From positions 1-64,000 of the forward strand of contig NZ_VWMY01000060.1 in the NCBI RefSeq assembly GCF_008905045.1: a stretch of DNA of 64,000 nt. Reading direction: 5' to 3'. The translations under genes and the position numbers were made by a program. The first letter of the stretch is position 1. Each line of letters starts with the position of its first letter. A model generated the notes under the pieces. It made no database searches and was not told where the DNA came from. It saw nothing but the letters and a program-made list of their open reading frames with translations. This document shows, in pieces, positions 53,213 through 61,933 of this stretch. Origin of the DNA: Streptomyces albicerus (GTDB taxonomy: Bacteria > Actinomycetota > Actinomycetes > Streptomycetales > Streptomycetaceae).

Positions 53213-53928
53213 GCGCGGCCGAGGGCTTCGCCGGACTCCCCGGAGGCGTCGCCGTCTCGCATCTCTCGGTCTACGACTGGCCCGCCGCGGACGGGGCGTG
53301 CGGCGGAACTCCCCATCTGCACCTGACCTGTTCGGAGGCGTACGTCGTCACCGACGGCCGGGGCGCGGTGCAGACCCTGACGACCTCCGGGTACGAGGTC
53401 ACGCCGCTCGCGCCCGGCACGGTGGCCTGGTTCACGCCCGGCACGATCCACCGGCTCGTCAACGAGGACGATCTGCGCATCACCGTGCTCATGCAGAACA
53501 GCGGGCTTCCGGAGGCGGGGGACGCGGTGCTCACGCTGCCGCCGAAGTACCTGACCGATCCGGAGACGTACGCCGCCGCGACCGTCATTCCGGCGGACGC
53601 GCCCGAGGAGGAGAAGGAACGGATCGCCCGCGTCCGGCGTGACCTCGCGCTGGAGGGCTACCAGGCGCTGCGCGAGGCGGACGGGCCCGAGCCGCTCGCC
53701 GCGTTCCACCGGGCCGCCGCCGAGCTCGTACGCCCCCGGCTCGCCGAGTGGCGTGAGCGGTGGCGGCGGGGTGCCGAGGCGGCGGCCGCGGCGACCGGGG
53801 AGCAGCTCGACCGGCTGGAGCGGGGTGACGTGTCCCACCTGGCCGACGCCGCCGTGCGGGCCGAACAGCCGTCGGCGTACGGGAAGTTCGGGATGTGCGG
53901 GCGGCTCGACGTGTACCGGGGGACGTAA
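53209..53928 (+). CDS. cupin domain protein
   Basis: 239 residues. A cupin barrel includes P-H-L-H-L-T-C-S-E-A-Y-V-V (metal-binding His and Glu) and P-G-T-I-H-R-L-V-N. The C-terminal half is helical and charged. GTG 53209 overlaps the preceding stop as GTGA, so all three genes are translated together. It may isomerise or sense a sugar; the exact reaction is unknown. Confidence 0.87.
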   Translation: MSAAEGFAGLPGGVAVSHLSVYDWPAADGACGGTPHLHLTCSEAYVVTDGRGAVQTLTTSGYEVTPLAPGTVAWFTPGTIHRLVNEDDLRITVLMQNSGLPEAGDAVLTLPPKYLTDPETYAAATVIPADAPEEEKERIARVRRDLALEGYQALREADGPEPLAAFHRAAAELVRPRLAEWRERWRRGAEAAAAATGEQLDRLERGDVSHLADAAVRAEQPSAYGKFGMCGRLDVYRGT

Positions 53929-53940
53929 GCCGCTTCTGGC

Positions 53941-54417
53941 TCATGCCACCGCGGGTCCCGTCACCGTCCACCCCGGGACCTGCGGGTGGGCCGTCAGGTC
54001 GTCGTGCCGGACCTTCTCGCCGCACTCCGCGCAGGTGACGACGGGGACCAGTTCGTGGCCGCCCGTGTGTCCGGGGCCGCCGACGTGTTCGAGCACCATG
54101 GGGCGATCGCCGTCGTTGAGATGGCGGTCGCCCCACGCCATGAGCGTGAGGAGCACCGGCTCCAGCTCCAGACCGGCCCGGCTGGGCCGGTACTCGAAGC
54201 GCCGCGGCTTCTCGCTGTAGGCGACCTTCTCCAGTACGCCCGCGTCGACCAGCCGCTTCAGGCGGGTCGTGAGCACGTCGCGCGGGGCGCCGATGTTGCG
54301 GACCAGCTGGTCGAAGCGCGTGGCGCCCATAGTTACCTCGCGCAGGACCAGCAGGGAGTACTTCTCGCCGACGAGAGCGAGCGTGTCGGCGATCGAGCAG
54401 GGGCGGGCGTCCTTCAT
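53941..54417 (-). CDS. HxlR family transcriptional regulator
   Basis: 158 residues. The winged helix shows C-S-I-A-D-T-L-A-L-V-G-E-K-Y-S-L-L-V-L-R-E-V and F-D-Q-L-V-R-N-I-G-A-P-R-D-V-L-T-T-R-L. A C-terminal extension with T-C-A-E-C-G-E could hold a metal. It is divergent from a thiolase gene with two inverted repeats between them, so it probably represses both. Confidence 0.9.
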   Translation of the reverse strand: MKDARPCSIADTLALVGEKYSLLVLREVTMGATRFDQLVRNIGAPRDVLTTRLKRLVDAGVLEKVAYSEKPRRFEYRPSRAGLELEPVLLTLMAWGDRHLNDGDRPMVLEHVGGPGHTGGHELVPVVTCAECGEKVRHDDLTAHPQVPGWTVTGPAVA

Positions 54418-54434
54418 GCGACCCAGTCTAGGGG

Positions 54435-54498
54435 GTGGGTTGGTTCTTCCAACCCACTGGGCTACTGTGGAGTCACTTAGCGAGTTTGGAAAACAAAC
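54435..54498. promoter_or_regulatory. two inverted repeats, likely HxlR operators
   Basis: GTGGGTTGG (54435-54443) and CCAACCCAC (54449-54457) are perfect complements around TTCTT. GTTTG (54484-54488) and CAAAC (54494-54498) are the same architecture around GAAAA. Their centres are 45 bp apart. Confidence 0.7.
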
Positions 54499-54521
54499 CC
54501 ATGACTCCGAGGGGCCAGACC

Positions 54522-55691
54522 ATGCGTGACGCAGTCATCGTCGAAGCCGTACGCACCCCGATTGGCAAGGGCAAGCCGAACGGTGCGCTCGCCCACGTCC
54601 ATCCCGTGGAACTCCTCGCCCACACGCTCCGTACCCTCGTCGAGCGCTCCGGCGTCGATCCCGCGCTGATCGACGACGTGATCGGCGGCACCGTCGACCA
54701 GGTCGGCGAGCAGGCCATGAACACCACCCGCTACGCCGTCCTCTCGGCGGGCTTCCCCGAGTCGGTGCCCGCGACGACGGTGGACCGCCAGTGCGGCTCC
54801 TCCCAGCAGGCCGTGCACTTCGCGGCGCAGGGCGTCATCTCGGGGGCGTACGACCTGGTCGTGGCCTGTGGGGTGGAGTCCATGAGCCGCGTACCGATGT
54901 GGTCGAACGTGCCGGCGGGCAAGGACCCCTTCGGGCCGGGAGTCGCCGAGCGGTATCCCGAGGGGCTGATTCCGCAGGGCATCAGCGCCGAGCTCATCGC
55001 GGCCAAGTGGTCGATCTCGCGCGAGGAGATGGACGCCTTCGCGGTGGAGTCGCACCGGAAGGCCGCCGCGGCATGGGAGAACGGGCTGTTCGCCGACGAG
55101 GTGGCGCCGCTGGACGGCGTGACGCGCGACGAGTGCGTCCGGCCCGGCAGCAGCACGGAGGTCCTCGCCGGGCTCAAGCCCTCCTACTACGACCCGGACT
55201 TCGCCGAGCGCTTCCCGCAGATCGACTGGAACGTGACCGCGGGCAACGCCAGCCCCATCAACGACGGCGCGTCCGCCGTGCTCATCACGTCGAGCGAGAC
55301 CGCGGCCCGCCTCGGCCTGCGGCCGCTGGCCCGGCTGCACAGCTTCGCCGTCACCGGATCCGACCCGCTGCTCATGCTCACCGGCGTCATTCCCGCCACC
55401 GAGAAGGTGCTCCGCAAGGCCTCACTGAACCTCGACGACATCGACCTCTTCGAGGTCAACGAGGCCTTCTCCAGCGTCGTCCTCGCCTGGCGGCAGGAGA
55501 CCGGCGCCGACCTCTCCAAGGTCAACGTCCACGGCGGTGCGATCGCCATCGGGCACCCGCTCGGCGCGAGCGGCACGCGGCTGACGACCACGCTGGTCCA
55601 CGCGATGCGGATGCGCGGGGCCCGGTACGCGCTGCAGACGATGTGCGAGGCGGGCGGCCTGGCCAACGCGATGGTGCTGGAAGGGCTGTAG
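54522..55691 (+). CDS. acetyl-CoA acetyltransferase/3-ketoacyl-CoA thiolase
   Basis: 389 residues. Thiolase residues are intact: nucleophile C91 in R-Q-C-G-S-S-Q, His in G-G-A-I-A-I-G-H-P-L-G, and Cys in M-C-E-A-G-G. It resembles the beta-oxidation/steroid type (FadA-like) rather than a biosynthetic acetoacetyl-CoA thiolase. ATG 54522 has GAGGGG about 7 nt upstream; other in-frame starts lie inside the operator region. It is a single-gene unit controlled by the divergent HxlR protein. Confidence 0.92.
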   Translation: MRDAVIVEAVRTPIGKGKPNGALAHVHPVELLAHTLRTLVERSGVDPALIDDVIGGTVDQVGEQAMNTTRYAVLSAGFPESVPATTVDRQCGSSQQAVHFAAQGVISGAYDLVVACGVESMSRVPMWSNVPAGKDPFGPGVAERYPEGLIPQGISAELIAAKWSISREEMDAFAVESHRKAAAAWENGLFADEVAPLDGVTRDECVRPGSSTEVLAGLKPSYYDPDFAERFPQIDWNVTAGNASPINDGASAVLITSSETAARLGLRPLARLHSFAVTGSDPLLMLTGVIPATEKVLRKASLNLDDIDLFEVNEAFSSVVLAWRQETGADLSKVNVHGGAIAIGHPLGASGTRLTTTLVHAMRMRGARYALQTMCEAGGLANAMVLEGL

Positions 55692-55758
55692 GCCGAGGTT
55701 GGGATGTGGTGTGGACCGGGGGAGGCGGCGGGCGCCACCCCGGTTGACCCCGCAGCTT

Positions 55759-55823
55759 GTCAGCGGGCCAGTTGCCCTGCCGCCCGTCAGCGGGCCACTT
55801 GCTCTGCGGCCCGTCAGCGGGCC
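55759..55823. repeat. 27-bp tandem repeats growing from a gene 3' end
   Basis: GTCAGCGGGCC occurs at 55759, 55786 and 55813, exactly 27 bp apart, inside related units. The third copy is the stop codon and last codons of the minus-strand TVP38-type gene (stop at 55814-55816), so the array extends downstream of that gene. Confidence 0.85.
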
Positions 55824-56587
55824 CGGAAGTGGTGGCGCTTGCGCCAGGCGATGATCGCTCCTGCCAGGGCGGGGAGGGCGATGAAGGCCATGGCGATCAG
55901 GAAGGCGGGGGACGTCGGGGCCGAGGCGCGGGCGCCGGCGACGACGTACGCGGCGGTGTTGGGGATCGAGCCGAGGGCCGTGGCGAGGAGGAAGGGGAAC
56001 GCGCCCATGCGGGAGACGGAGGCGCAGTAGTTCGCGGCCCAGAAGGGCACCCCGGGGAAGAGCCGCGCGGCCATCATCGAGCGGAAGCCGTGGCGGCTGA
56101 GCTGGCCGTCCGCCGCCTTCAGCCAGCGGCCGCGCAGCAGGGGCCGCAGCGCGTCCTGCCCGAGGATCCGGCCGAGGCCGAAGGCGATCCCGGCCCCGAG
56201 CACCGTACCGGCGAGCGAGGCCCCGAGCCCGAGCTGCGAGCCGAAGAGGGCGCCCGCCGCGAGATTCAGGAGCGGCCGCGGTACGAAGGCGACCGTGCAC
56301 AGCCCGTACGCCACCGCGAAGACCACGGCGGCCGCGGTGCCGTTCAGCTGCGGCGGCCAGCCGTCGGCCAGCAGTTTCTGCGGCTCGAACAGCAGCACCG
56401 TCGCGGCGGCCGACACCAGCAACGACACCAGCAGGGAGAGCCGGGACCATGGGGAGAGCAGTGCTCTCGTGCAACGGGCGGCCAGACCTGTCGGCGCGGG
56501 AATGAACTCGGCGGGGACGAGTTCCGTTGCGGGGACCGGGGGAGCGGCCGTGGCGGTGCCCCCAGAGCGGGTGGTGGCATCGAGCAT
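55814..56587 (-). CDS. TVP38/TMEM64 family (DedA-like) membrane protein
   Basis: 257 residues, about six membrane segments. The SNARE-associated Golgi domain pattern is visible: F-V-P-R-P-L-L-N-L-A-A-G-A-L-F-G and L-F-P-G-V-P-F-W-A-A-N-Y. Relatives transport or flip phospholipids or quinones in membranes; the role here is unknown. It is divergent from the AlkD-like gene with about 50 bp between starts. Confidence 0.87.
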   Translation of the reverse strand: MLDATTRSGGTATAAPPVPATELVPAEFIPAPTGLAARCTRALLSPWSRLSLLVSLLVSAAATVLLFEPQKLLADGWPPQLNGTAAAVVFAVAYGLCTVAFVPRPLLNLAAGALFGSQLGLGASLAGTVLGAGIAFGLGRILGQDALRPLLRGRWLKAADGQLSRHGFRSMMAARLFPGVPFWAANYCASVSRMGAFPFLLATALGSIPNTAAYVVAGARASAPTSPAFLIAMAFIALPALAGAIIAWRKRHHFRAR

Positions 56588-56636
56588 TCGGCGACACTAA
56601 CTGACCTATGTGTGTGATCGCCGTATGGTTCGTCTC

Positions 56637-57371
56637 ATGGGCGTCACAGCTACCGGAACGTCAGATGGCTGTTCGGAGCTGCCGCGCAGCGTCCTCGCGG
56701 ACACCGTGCTGGAGCGGCTCACCGCCACGTACGCCGCGGCGGCCGATCCGGAACGGGCGGTGTCGCTGCGCGCGTACATGAAGGACATCGCGCCCTTCCT
56801 CGGTCTGACCACGCCTGATCGCCGCGCACTCTCCCGCACCGTCCTGGCAGGCACGCCCCGCCCCGACGAGGCGGACTGCACGGCGGTGGCGCTGCGCTGC
56901 TGGCGGTTGCCGGAACGCGAGTACCACTACTTCGCAGTCGACTATCTGCGCCGCCATGTGACGCGTCTCTCGTCCGGCTTCCTGCCGGTGGCACGTCATC
57001 TCGTCTCCACGGTCCCCTGGTGGGACACCGTCGACCTGCTCGCCGCCCACGTGGTGGGAGGCCTGGTGGCCGCCGACCCGAAGCTGCGGGCCGACATGGA
57101 CATGTGGATCGAGGACGACGACCTGTGGGTCGCCCGTACGGCCCTGCTCCACCAGCTCCGCTACAAGGACGCCACCGACACCGGACGCCTCTTCGCGTAC
57201 TGCGTCCGCCAGTCCGGGCACCCCGACTTCTTCATCCGCAAGGCGATCGGCTGGTGTCTGCGCGAGTACGCCAAGACGGATCCGGACGCGGTGCGGGACT
57301 TCGTCGCCCGCGAGAGGGCCCACCTCGCGCCGCTGTCCGTGCGTGAGGCGCTCAAGAACATCGGCCCCTGA
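56637..57371 (+). CDS. DNA alkylation repair protein (AlkD-like HEAT repeat)
   Basis: 244 residues. HEAT-like helices include S-L-R-A-Y-M-K-D-I-A-P-F-L-G-L, Y-F-A-V-D-Y-L-R-R-H-V and P-D-F-F-I-R-K-A-I-G-W-C-L-R-E-Y-A-K-T-D-P, the AlkD signature for excising bulky or 3-methyl alkylated bases. TATGGT ends 7 nt before ATG 56637, so this is chosen as a leaderless start; GTG 56610 is also in frame. Confidence 0.85.
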   Translation: MGVTATGTSDGCSELPRSVLADTVLERLTATYAAAADPERAVSLRAYMKDIAPFLGLTTPDRRALSRTVLAGTPRPDEADCTAVALRCWRLPEREYHYFAVDYLRRHVTRLSSGFLPVARHLVSTVPWWDTVDLLAAHVVGGLVAADPKLRADMDMWIEDDDLWVARTALLHQLRYKDATDTGRLFAYCVRQSGHPDFFIRKAIGWCLREYAKTDPDAVRDFVARERAHLAPLSVREALKNIGP

Positions 57372-57691
57372 CGCACCATCCGAAACACCCCACTGCCTGG
57401 GCCTCTCCGCAGCGAAAAACCATTCGACGTGGCCAGACACGTCAGCGAAGATCTCCCCATGTTCCGGTACGCCTTCGTTCTCGCAGCATCCGCAGTCGCG
57501 GATGCCCCGAAGGCTGCCGTCCTGATCACCGTGGCCGCCACAGAAGGCGCCCGAAGCTGACCCTTCCCGGATCGTCCGGCGGACCCCGCAGGGGGAGGGT
57601 CGGCAAGTCCTTGGGGTCCCCGTCCCGGCCGCTCTGACGCCGGGGCCAGCACTCAGCTCCGCTGACACCGAAGAGGCTTCGAGGTATTGCC
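57372..57691. other. tuf3 upstream region, no supported gene
   Basis: About 320 bp. A 33-codon plus-strand frame exists (57459-57560, starting M-F-R-Y-A-F-V) without a good ribosome site, so I do not call it a gene. The region presumably holds the tuf3 promoter, which is known in Streptomyces to respond to the stringent response. Confidence 0.5.
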
Positions 57692-58861
57692 ATGCCCAAG
57701 ACGGCTTACGTGCGCACCAAACCGCATCTGAACATCGGCACCATGGGTCATGTCGACCACGGCAAGACCACCCTGACCGCCGCCATCACCAAGGTCCTCG
57801 CCGAGCGCGGCTCCGGCACATTCGTTCCCTTCGACCGGATCGACCGGGCCCCGGAGGAGGCCGCGCGCGGCATCACCATCAACATCGCGCACGTCGAGTA
57901 CGAGACCGACACCCGGCACTACGCGCACGTGGACATGCCGGGCCACGCCGACTACGTCAAGAACATGGTCACGGGCGCGGCCCAGCTCGACGGGGCGATC
58001 CTCGTCGTCTCGGCGCTCGACGGGATCATGCCGCAGACCGCCGAACACGTGCTGCTCGCCCGGCAGGTGGGCGTCGACCACATCGTCGTCGCCCTGAACA
58101 AGGCCGACGCGGGCGACGAGGAACTCACCGACCTCGTCGAGCTGGAGGTCCGCGAACTGCTCTCCGCGCACGGCTACGGCGGCGACTCCGTACCGGTCGT
58201 ACGGGTCTCCGGGCTCAAGGCCCTTGAGGGCGACCCGCGTTGGACGACGGCGATCGACGCGCTGCTGGACGCCGTGGACACGTATGTGCCGATCCCCGAG
58301 CGGTATCTCGACGCGCCGTTCCTGATGCCCGTCGAGAACGCGCTCACGATCACCGGGCGCGGGACGGTCGTGACGGGCGCGGTGGAGCGGGGCCGGATCC
58401 ACGTGGGCGACCGTGTCGAAGTGATCGGCGCCGCCGTCGACACGGTGGTCACCGGTCTGGAGACGTTCGGCAAGCCCATGGAGGAGGCGCAGGCGGGCGA
58501 CAACGTGGCGTTGCTGCTGCGCGGTGTCCCGCGCGACAGGGTGCGCCGCGGGTACGTCGTCGCGGCGCCCGACAGCGTCGTGCCCAAGCGTCGCTTCTCC
58601 GCGCAGGTGTACATCCTGTCGACGCGCGAGGGAGGGCGTACGACACCGGTGTCCACCGGCTACCGGCCGCAGTTCTACATCCGCACCGCGGACGTCGTCG
58701 GCGACGTCGACCTCGGCGAGCGGGCGGTCGCGCGGCCCGGTGACACCGTCACCATGACGGTCGAGCTGGGCCGCGAGGTGCCGCTGGAGGCCGGGCTCGG
58801 CTTCGCGATCCGCGAGGGCGGGCGCACGGTCGGCGCGGGAACGGTGACCTGGGTCGGCTGA
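57692..58861 (+). CDS. tuf3: elongation factor Tu3 (divergent EF-Tu)
   Basis: 389 residues. The GTPase motifs are intact: G-H-V-D-H-G-K-T-T (19-27), D-M-P-G-H, N-K-A-D. It differs from the major Streptomyces EF-Tu at many surface and domain-II positions, with V-S-G-L-K for V-S-A-L-K and D-M-P-G-H for D-C-P-G-H. The C-terminal G-G-R-T-V-G-A-G is kept. In S. coelicolor tuf3 (SCO1321) is minor and induced on amino-acid starvation. It carries aminoacyl-tRNA to ribosomes; its special role is uncertain. Confidence 0.95.
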   Translation: MPKTAYVRTKPHLNIGTMGHVDHGKTTLTAAITKVLAERGSGTFVPFDRIDRAPEEAARGITINIAHVEYETDTRHYAHVDMPGHADYVKNMVTGAAQLDGAILVVSALDGIMPQTAEHVLLARQVGVDHIVVALNKADAGDEELTDLVELEVRELLSAHGYGGDSVPVVRVSGLKALEGDPRWTTAIDALLDAVDTYVPIPERYLDAPFLMPVENALTITGRGTVVTGAVERGRIHVGDRVEVIGAAVDTVVTGLETFGKPMEEAQAGDNVALLLRGVPRDRVRRGYVVAAPDSVVPKRRFSAQVYILSTREGGRTTPVSTGYRPQFYIRTADVVGDVDLGERAVARPGDTVTMTVELGREVPLEAGLGFAIREGGRTVGAGTVTWVG

Positions 58862-58896
58862 ACTCGGCCGCGGCCGACCGGAGTTGGCCGAGCCGG

Positions 58897-58939
58897 GCGG
58901 GTGCCCGCCTCTCGTCTCGTACGGGAGGCGGGCACCCGC
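58897..58939 (+). terminator. strong hairpin terminator after tuf3
   Basis: GCGGGTGCCCGCCTC (58897-58911) and GAGGCGGGCACCCGC (58925-58939) pair over 15 bp with a 13-nt loop. Confidence 0.85.
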
Positions 58940-58992
58940 GTGTCGTCGAAACGCGCGTGCGTTCGGGCACGACCGCGGTTGAGGATGAGGCC

Positions 58993-59586
58993 ATGACGAG
59001 CCCGCACCCGCATTCCCACCCCGACCCCCGCCCGCGCAGAAGAGCCGAGCTGTTCGTCGCCCAAGAGGCCGCCGCAGAGGAGGACCGCCGCTTCACTACG
59101 TCCGCCACCGCCGACGAGCGCAGCATGCTCGTCGACATCCTGGGCGCCCAGCGGGCGACGCTGGAGATGAAGTGCGCGGGACTGGACGCCGAGTTGGCGC
59201 GACGGTCCGTGGAGCCCTCCACGCTCTCGCTGCTCGGGCTGCTGCGGCATCTCGCCGACATGGAGCGCCGCTGGTTCCGGCGGGTGCTGGCCCGGCAGGA
59301 CGCGCCCGCGCTCTTCTCCTCCGAGGCGAACCCCGACGGCGACTTCGACGGTGCGGTCGCCGACCCCGCCGTCATCGCCGAGGCCTGGGACGCCTGGCGC
59401 GGCGAGGTGGCGTTCTCCGAGGGCTTCGTCGCGGAGGCGCCCGGTCTCGACGTCACGGGCGAGGACTCCTGGCGCGGACCGGTGTCGCTGCGCTGGGTCC
59501 TCATCCACATGATCGAGGAGTACGCCCGCCACAACGGCCACGCCGACCTGCTCCGCGAGCGCATCGACGGAGCCATCGGCGTGTGA
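58993..59586 (+). CDS. DinB-superfamily protein, DUF664 (paralogue)
   Basis: 197 residues. A disordered His/Pro-rich start (H-P-H-S-H-P-D-P-R-P) precedes the helical bundle with L-S-L-L-G-L-L-R-H-L-A-D-M-E-R-R-W-F and H-M-I-E-E-Y-A-R-H-N-G-H-A-D-L-L-R-E-R-I-D-G. It is clearly paralogous to the DUF664 protein at 42010-42522. Possibly a mycothiol-dependent transferase. ATG 58993 has GAGG only about 3 nt away, so the start is uncertain. Confidence 0.87.
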   Translation: MTSPHPHSHPDPRPRRRAELFVAQEAAAEEDRRFTTSATADERSMLVDILGAQRATLEMKCAGLDAELARRSVEPSTLSLLGLLRHLADMERRWFRRVLARQDAPALFSSEANPDGDFDGAVADPAVIAEAWDAWRGEVAFSEGFVAEAPGLDVTGEDSWRGPVSLRWVLIHMIEEYARHNGHADLLRERIDGAIGV

Positions 59587-59650
59587 GGCGAGGCCGGCGG
59601 GGACCGGCGAGCGCCGGGCCCGGTCACGCCCGTACGGGCACAATGGACCC

Positions 59651-60496
59651 GTGGACGAGCCGATACCCGTGACGCGAGCCGTGGATCACGGGACCGCCAA
59701 GCTGATGCCGGACGTCGACCGGAAGCGGGCCTGGCTGCTGACGGTCGACGGGGCACCGCAGTCGTACGTCGATCTGGACGCGCCGACGCACCTGGAGTTC
59801 GAGTACGCGCGACGGCTCGGGCATGTGCTGGACACGGTCGCGGAGCCGGGGCGCGCGCTGGACGTACTGCACCTCGGCGGCGGCGCGCTCACCCTGCCCC
59901 GGTATCTCGCCGCGACCCGGCCCGGCTCCCGGCAGGACGTGGTCGAGGCCGACAGCGGTCTGCTGGACCTCGTCCTCGAGCAGCTGCCCGTGCCCGAGGA
60001 CGCGGGCATCACGCTGCACGGCGCGGACGCCCGCACGTGGCTCGAATCCGCCCCTGCCGACTCCGCCGACGTCCTGATCGCCGACGTGTTCGGCGGCTCC
60101 CGTGTCCCCGCGCACCTGACCTCGGTGGCGTACGCGGGTGAGGCCGAGCGAGTCCTGCGCGCCGACGGCGTGTACCTGGCCAACCTCGCCGACGCCACGC
60201 CCTTCGCCTTCCTGCGCTCCCAACTCGCCACGTTCTCCACGGTGTTCGAGGAGCTGGCACTGATCGCCGAGCCGGGCGTGCTGCGCGGCCGCCGCTTCGG
60301 CAACGCCGTCCTCGTCGCCTCCCACCGCCCGCTCGACACGGCGACCCTCAGCCGGCGTACGGCCTCCGACGCCTTTCCGGCCCGCGTCGAGTACGGGGAC
60401 ACGCTGCGGGTCTTCATGGGAGGCGCCGAGCCCGTACGGGACGAGGACGCCGTGCCGTCGCCAGAGCCGCCGGACGGCGCGTTCAGCATCGGCTGA
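59651..60496 (+). CDS. spermidine synthase-like (fused-fold) methyltransferase family protein
   Basis: 281 residues. A Rossmann methyltransferase fold with V-L-H-L-G-G-G-A-L-T-L-P-R-Y, V-V-E-A-D-S-G-L and L-I-A-D-V-F-G-G. Key aspartates of true spermidine synthase (for putrescine binding) are not obvious, so it may do another aminopropyl- or methyl-transfer. GTG 59651 follows CACAAT by 6 nt and has no ribosome site, so it is probably leaderless. Confidence 0.8.
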   Translation: MDEPIPVTRAVDHGTAKLMPDVDRKRAWLLTVDGAPQSYVDLDAPTHLEFEYARRLGHVLDTVAEPGRALDVLHLGGGALTLPRYLAATRPGSRQDVVEADSGLLDLVLEQLPVPEDAGITLHGADARTWLESAPADSADVLIADVFGGSRVPAHLTSVAYAGEAERVLRADGVYLANLADATPFAFLRSQLATFSTVFEELALIAEPGVLRGRRFGNAVLVASHRPLDTATLSRRTASDAFPARVEYGDTLRVFMGGAEPVRDEDAVPSPEPPDGAFSIG

Positions 60497-60525
60497 CGGC
60501 AGAGCCCGTACGGAGTGCGGTGGGC

Positions 60526-61818
60526 TCAGCTGTCGGAGTGTGCCGGCTCGCTCTTCACCGGCGCTCCCTGCGCCACTTCCCTCGTATGCCGCGTCAGGTT
60601 CCGCACGTCCGGTACGCACAGCACCGCCGCCGTCACCACGACGACCAGGACGGCGCAGCCCCACAGGGACGCCGCACGCCCGAACGCGGACTCCGCCGGG
60701 CCCGCGAGCGCCGTGGCGAGCGGCACCATGGCGATCGACCCGAACCAGTCGTACGCCGAGACACGGGAGAGCTTGTCCTCCGGGATCTCCTGGTGCAGCG
60801 CGGTCATCCATGAGACTCCGAACACCTCGATCGCGGCGCCGGTCACGAACATCACCGCGCACAGGGGGCCGACCGGGACCGGTACGGCGAGCGCGGCCGA
60901 CGGGAGGGCGAGCGGGAAGACGCAGAGGGTGCCGGCGAGGAGCAGCCGGCGCGGCTTCCAGCGCATCATCAGCAGGGCGCCGCCGACGGTGCCCGCGCCG
61001 AACGCGGCGAGGGCCAGTCCCCACGGGCCCGGTCCGCCGAGACTGTCCCGGGCGACCAGGGGCCCGTACACCGCCTCGGCGGCGCCGACCACGGCCACCA
61101 CGACCGAGAACTGCGCGACGATCGACCAGAGCCAGGGCCGGCCGACGACCTCTCGCCAGCCGTCGCGGAGGTCGGTGAGCATCCCGCCGCCGGGTTCGCG
61201 GGCCGGTATGTGGCTCACGTCGAGGAAGGCGCGCAGGGCGCCCGCGACCGCGAACGCCACCGCGTCCACGGCGAGCACCCAGCCGGGGCCGACCACGGCG
61301 ACCATGGCGCCGCCGAGTGCGGCGCCGCCGAGGCCCGCGCCGTGCATGGCGAGCCGGAACATGGCGAAGGCACGGCCGGCCTGTTTGCCGCTGACCGAGG
61401 AGAGCAGCATGCCCTCGGCTGCGGGGTTGAAGAACGCCTGGCCGGTGCCGCCGAGCGCGGTGAGGAGCATCATCTGCCAGAGCTGGGGTTCGCCGGCGAT
61501 GACGAGTGCCGCGAAGGCCGCCTGGGAAAGGCAGTTGAGGGTGTTGGCCGCGACCATCACGCGGTGCCGGGGCAGCCGGTCCGCGACCGCGCCGCCGATC
61601 AGCAGGAAGAGCACCAGCGGGAGGGTGCGGGCCGCCGCCACCAGGCCCACGTCGCCGCCGTCGCCGCCTTCGTCCAGGACGGCGAACGCCGCCGCGATCA
61701 ACGCACCTTGGCTGCCCAGGTTCGTCACGACCGCGGCGGCGGTCAGCAGGGTGTAGTTGCGGCCCGCCCAGGTGGGGCGGCGCGGGCGGCGGGCGGGGGA
61801 GTCGGTGGCGGGGGTCAC
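60526..61818 (-). CDS. MFS transporter
   Basis: 430 residues with about twelve membrane helices. The loop G-G-A-V-A-D-R-L-P-R-H-R is the MFS motif A equivalent. It resembles drug or metabolite efflux proteins of the EntS/MFS_3 type. The start GTG 61818 has no convincing ribosome site. The substrate is unknown. It is convergent with the spermidine synthase-like gene. Confidence 0.9.
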   Translation of the reverse strand: MTPATDSPARRPRRPTWAGRNYTLLTAAAVVTNLGSQGALIAAAFAVLDEGGDGGDVGLVAAARTLPLVLFLLIGGAVADRLPRHRVMVAANTLNCLSQAAFAALVIAGEPQLWQMMLLTALGGTGQAFFNPAAEGMLLSSVSGKQAGRAFAMFRLAMHGAGLGGAALGGAMVAVVGPGWVLAVDAVAFAVAGALRAFLDVSHIPAREPGGGMLTDLRDGWREVVGRPWLWSIVAQFSVVVAVVGAAEAVYGPLVARDSLGGPGPWGLALAAFGAGTVGGALLMMRWKPRRLLLAGTLCVFPLALPSAALAVPVPVGPLCAVMFVTGAAIEVFGVSWMTALHQEIPEDKLSRVSAYDWFGSIAMVPLATALAGPAESAFGRAASLWGCAVLVVVVTAAVLCVPDVRNLTRHTREVAQGAPVKSEPAHSDS

Positions 61819-61933
61819 CCGGCGACTATCTCCGCCGCGGACCGACTTGCCAAACGACTATTCGACCTGGCTCGACAATTCGGCCTGGCTCGCGTCCTTT
61901 CCGCTCCGCCCGTCCGCGGTTTCCGCCCGGGAG

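Noticed and set aside
57459..57560. 33-codon ORF upstream of tuf3
   Set aside because: No ribosome site or leaderless -10 box, and no domain. A minus-strand frame through the same bases with several cysteines is equally unsupported.
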